Made by a program: the position numbers and the translations under genes | Origin: Bacillota bacterium | GTDB lineage: Bacteria; Bacillota; Clostridia; Lachnospirales; Lachnospiraceae | Reading direction: 5' to 3' | Length of the DNA stretch: 5,819 nucleotides | Assembly (NCBI GenBank): GCA_023458855.1 | Contig: JAEWWQ010000152.1 | Coordinates: forward strand, 1 to 5,819 | Notes under the pieces: generated by a model | Told to the model about the DNA's origin: nothing | The model's input: only the letters and a program-made list of their open reading frames with translations | The model's database searches: none | Part shown: positions 5,811 through 5,819 of the stretch, piece after piece | How the letters are laid out: each line of letters opens with the position of its first letter | Position numbering within the stretch: position 1 is the first letter of the stretch

Positions 5811-5819
5811 CTCTTTAAA

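Noticed and set aside
1..5819. CRISPR arrays, tRNA/rRNA genes, insertion sequences, phage or defence systems
   Set aside because: No spaced direct repeats, structured RNA genes, transposase-like proteins or terminal inverted repeats were seen on either strand.

Overview
The window looks like chromosomal DNA from a low-GC Gram-positive anaerobe of the class Clostridia, most likely a gut Lachnospiraceae-type organism. This is inferred from the AT-rich composition, strong AGGAGG-type ribosome binding sites and the protein families present: a Firmicutes-style DtxR regulator, DUF2325, a stand-alone HD-GYP protein and a cysteine-rich flavodoxin-fold reductase. The organism is not identified beyond that.

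Layout. Positions 1-3166 (+) hold two ABC exporter-type half-transporters that overlap by 8 bases and probably form a heterodimer. The first gene enters from the left edge and appears frameshifted in its first bases. A strong bidirectional terminator hairpin (3334-3375) separates them from a convergent DtxR-family metal regulator (3375-3746, -), which has a good promoter and a palindrome lying exactly on its -10 box. The intergenic region 3747-3998 carries a second, divergent promoter candidate with a GTTAG/CTAAC dyad at its predicted start site. It drives an HD-GYP cyclic-di-GMP phosphodiesterase-type protein (3999-4598, +), followed by a DUF2325 protein (4688-4969, +). Next comes what looks like the C-terminal remnant of an NAD-dependent epimerase/SDR protein (5064-5414, +). 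Last is the N-terminal half of an NADPH-dependent FMN reductase/iron-sulfur flavoprotein (5475-5810, +), which stops early just before the window edge.

How the genes may work together. The DtxR-type regulator has the Cys-x2-Glu-His metal-site pattern of iron-responsive DtxR rather than the Glu pattern of manganese-responsive MntR. Together with the neighbouring YbtP/YbtQ-like transporter pair and the two dyads at promoters, this suggests an iron- or metal-linked neighbourhood. The link to the transporter cannot be tested here because the transporter promoter lies outside the window. The right-hand part (HD-GYP, DUF2325, SDR remnant, flavoprotein) looks like loosely packed accessory genes with some decay. 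I see no convincing new multi-gene system. The most testable lead is possible metal control of the HD-GYP gene. Both ends show apparent reading-frame damage, so low sequence quality at contig ends should be considered before calling pseudogenes.
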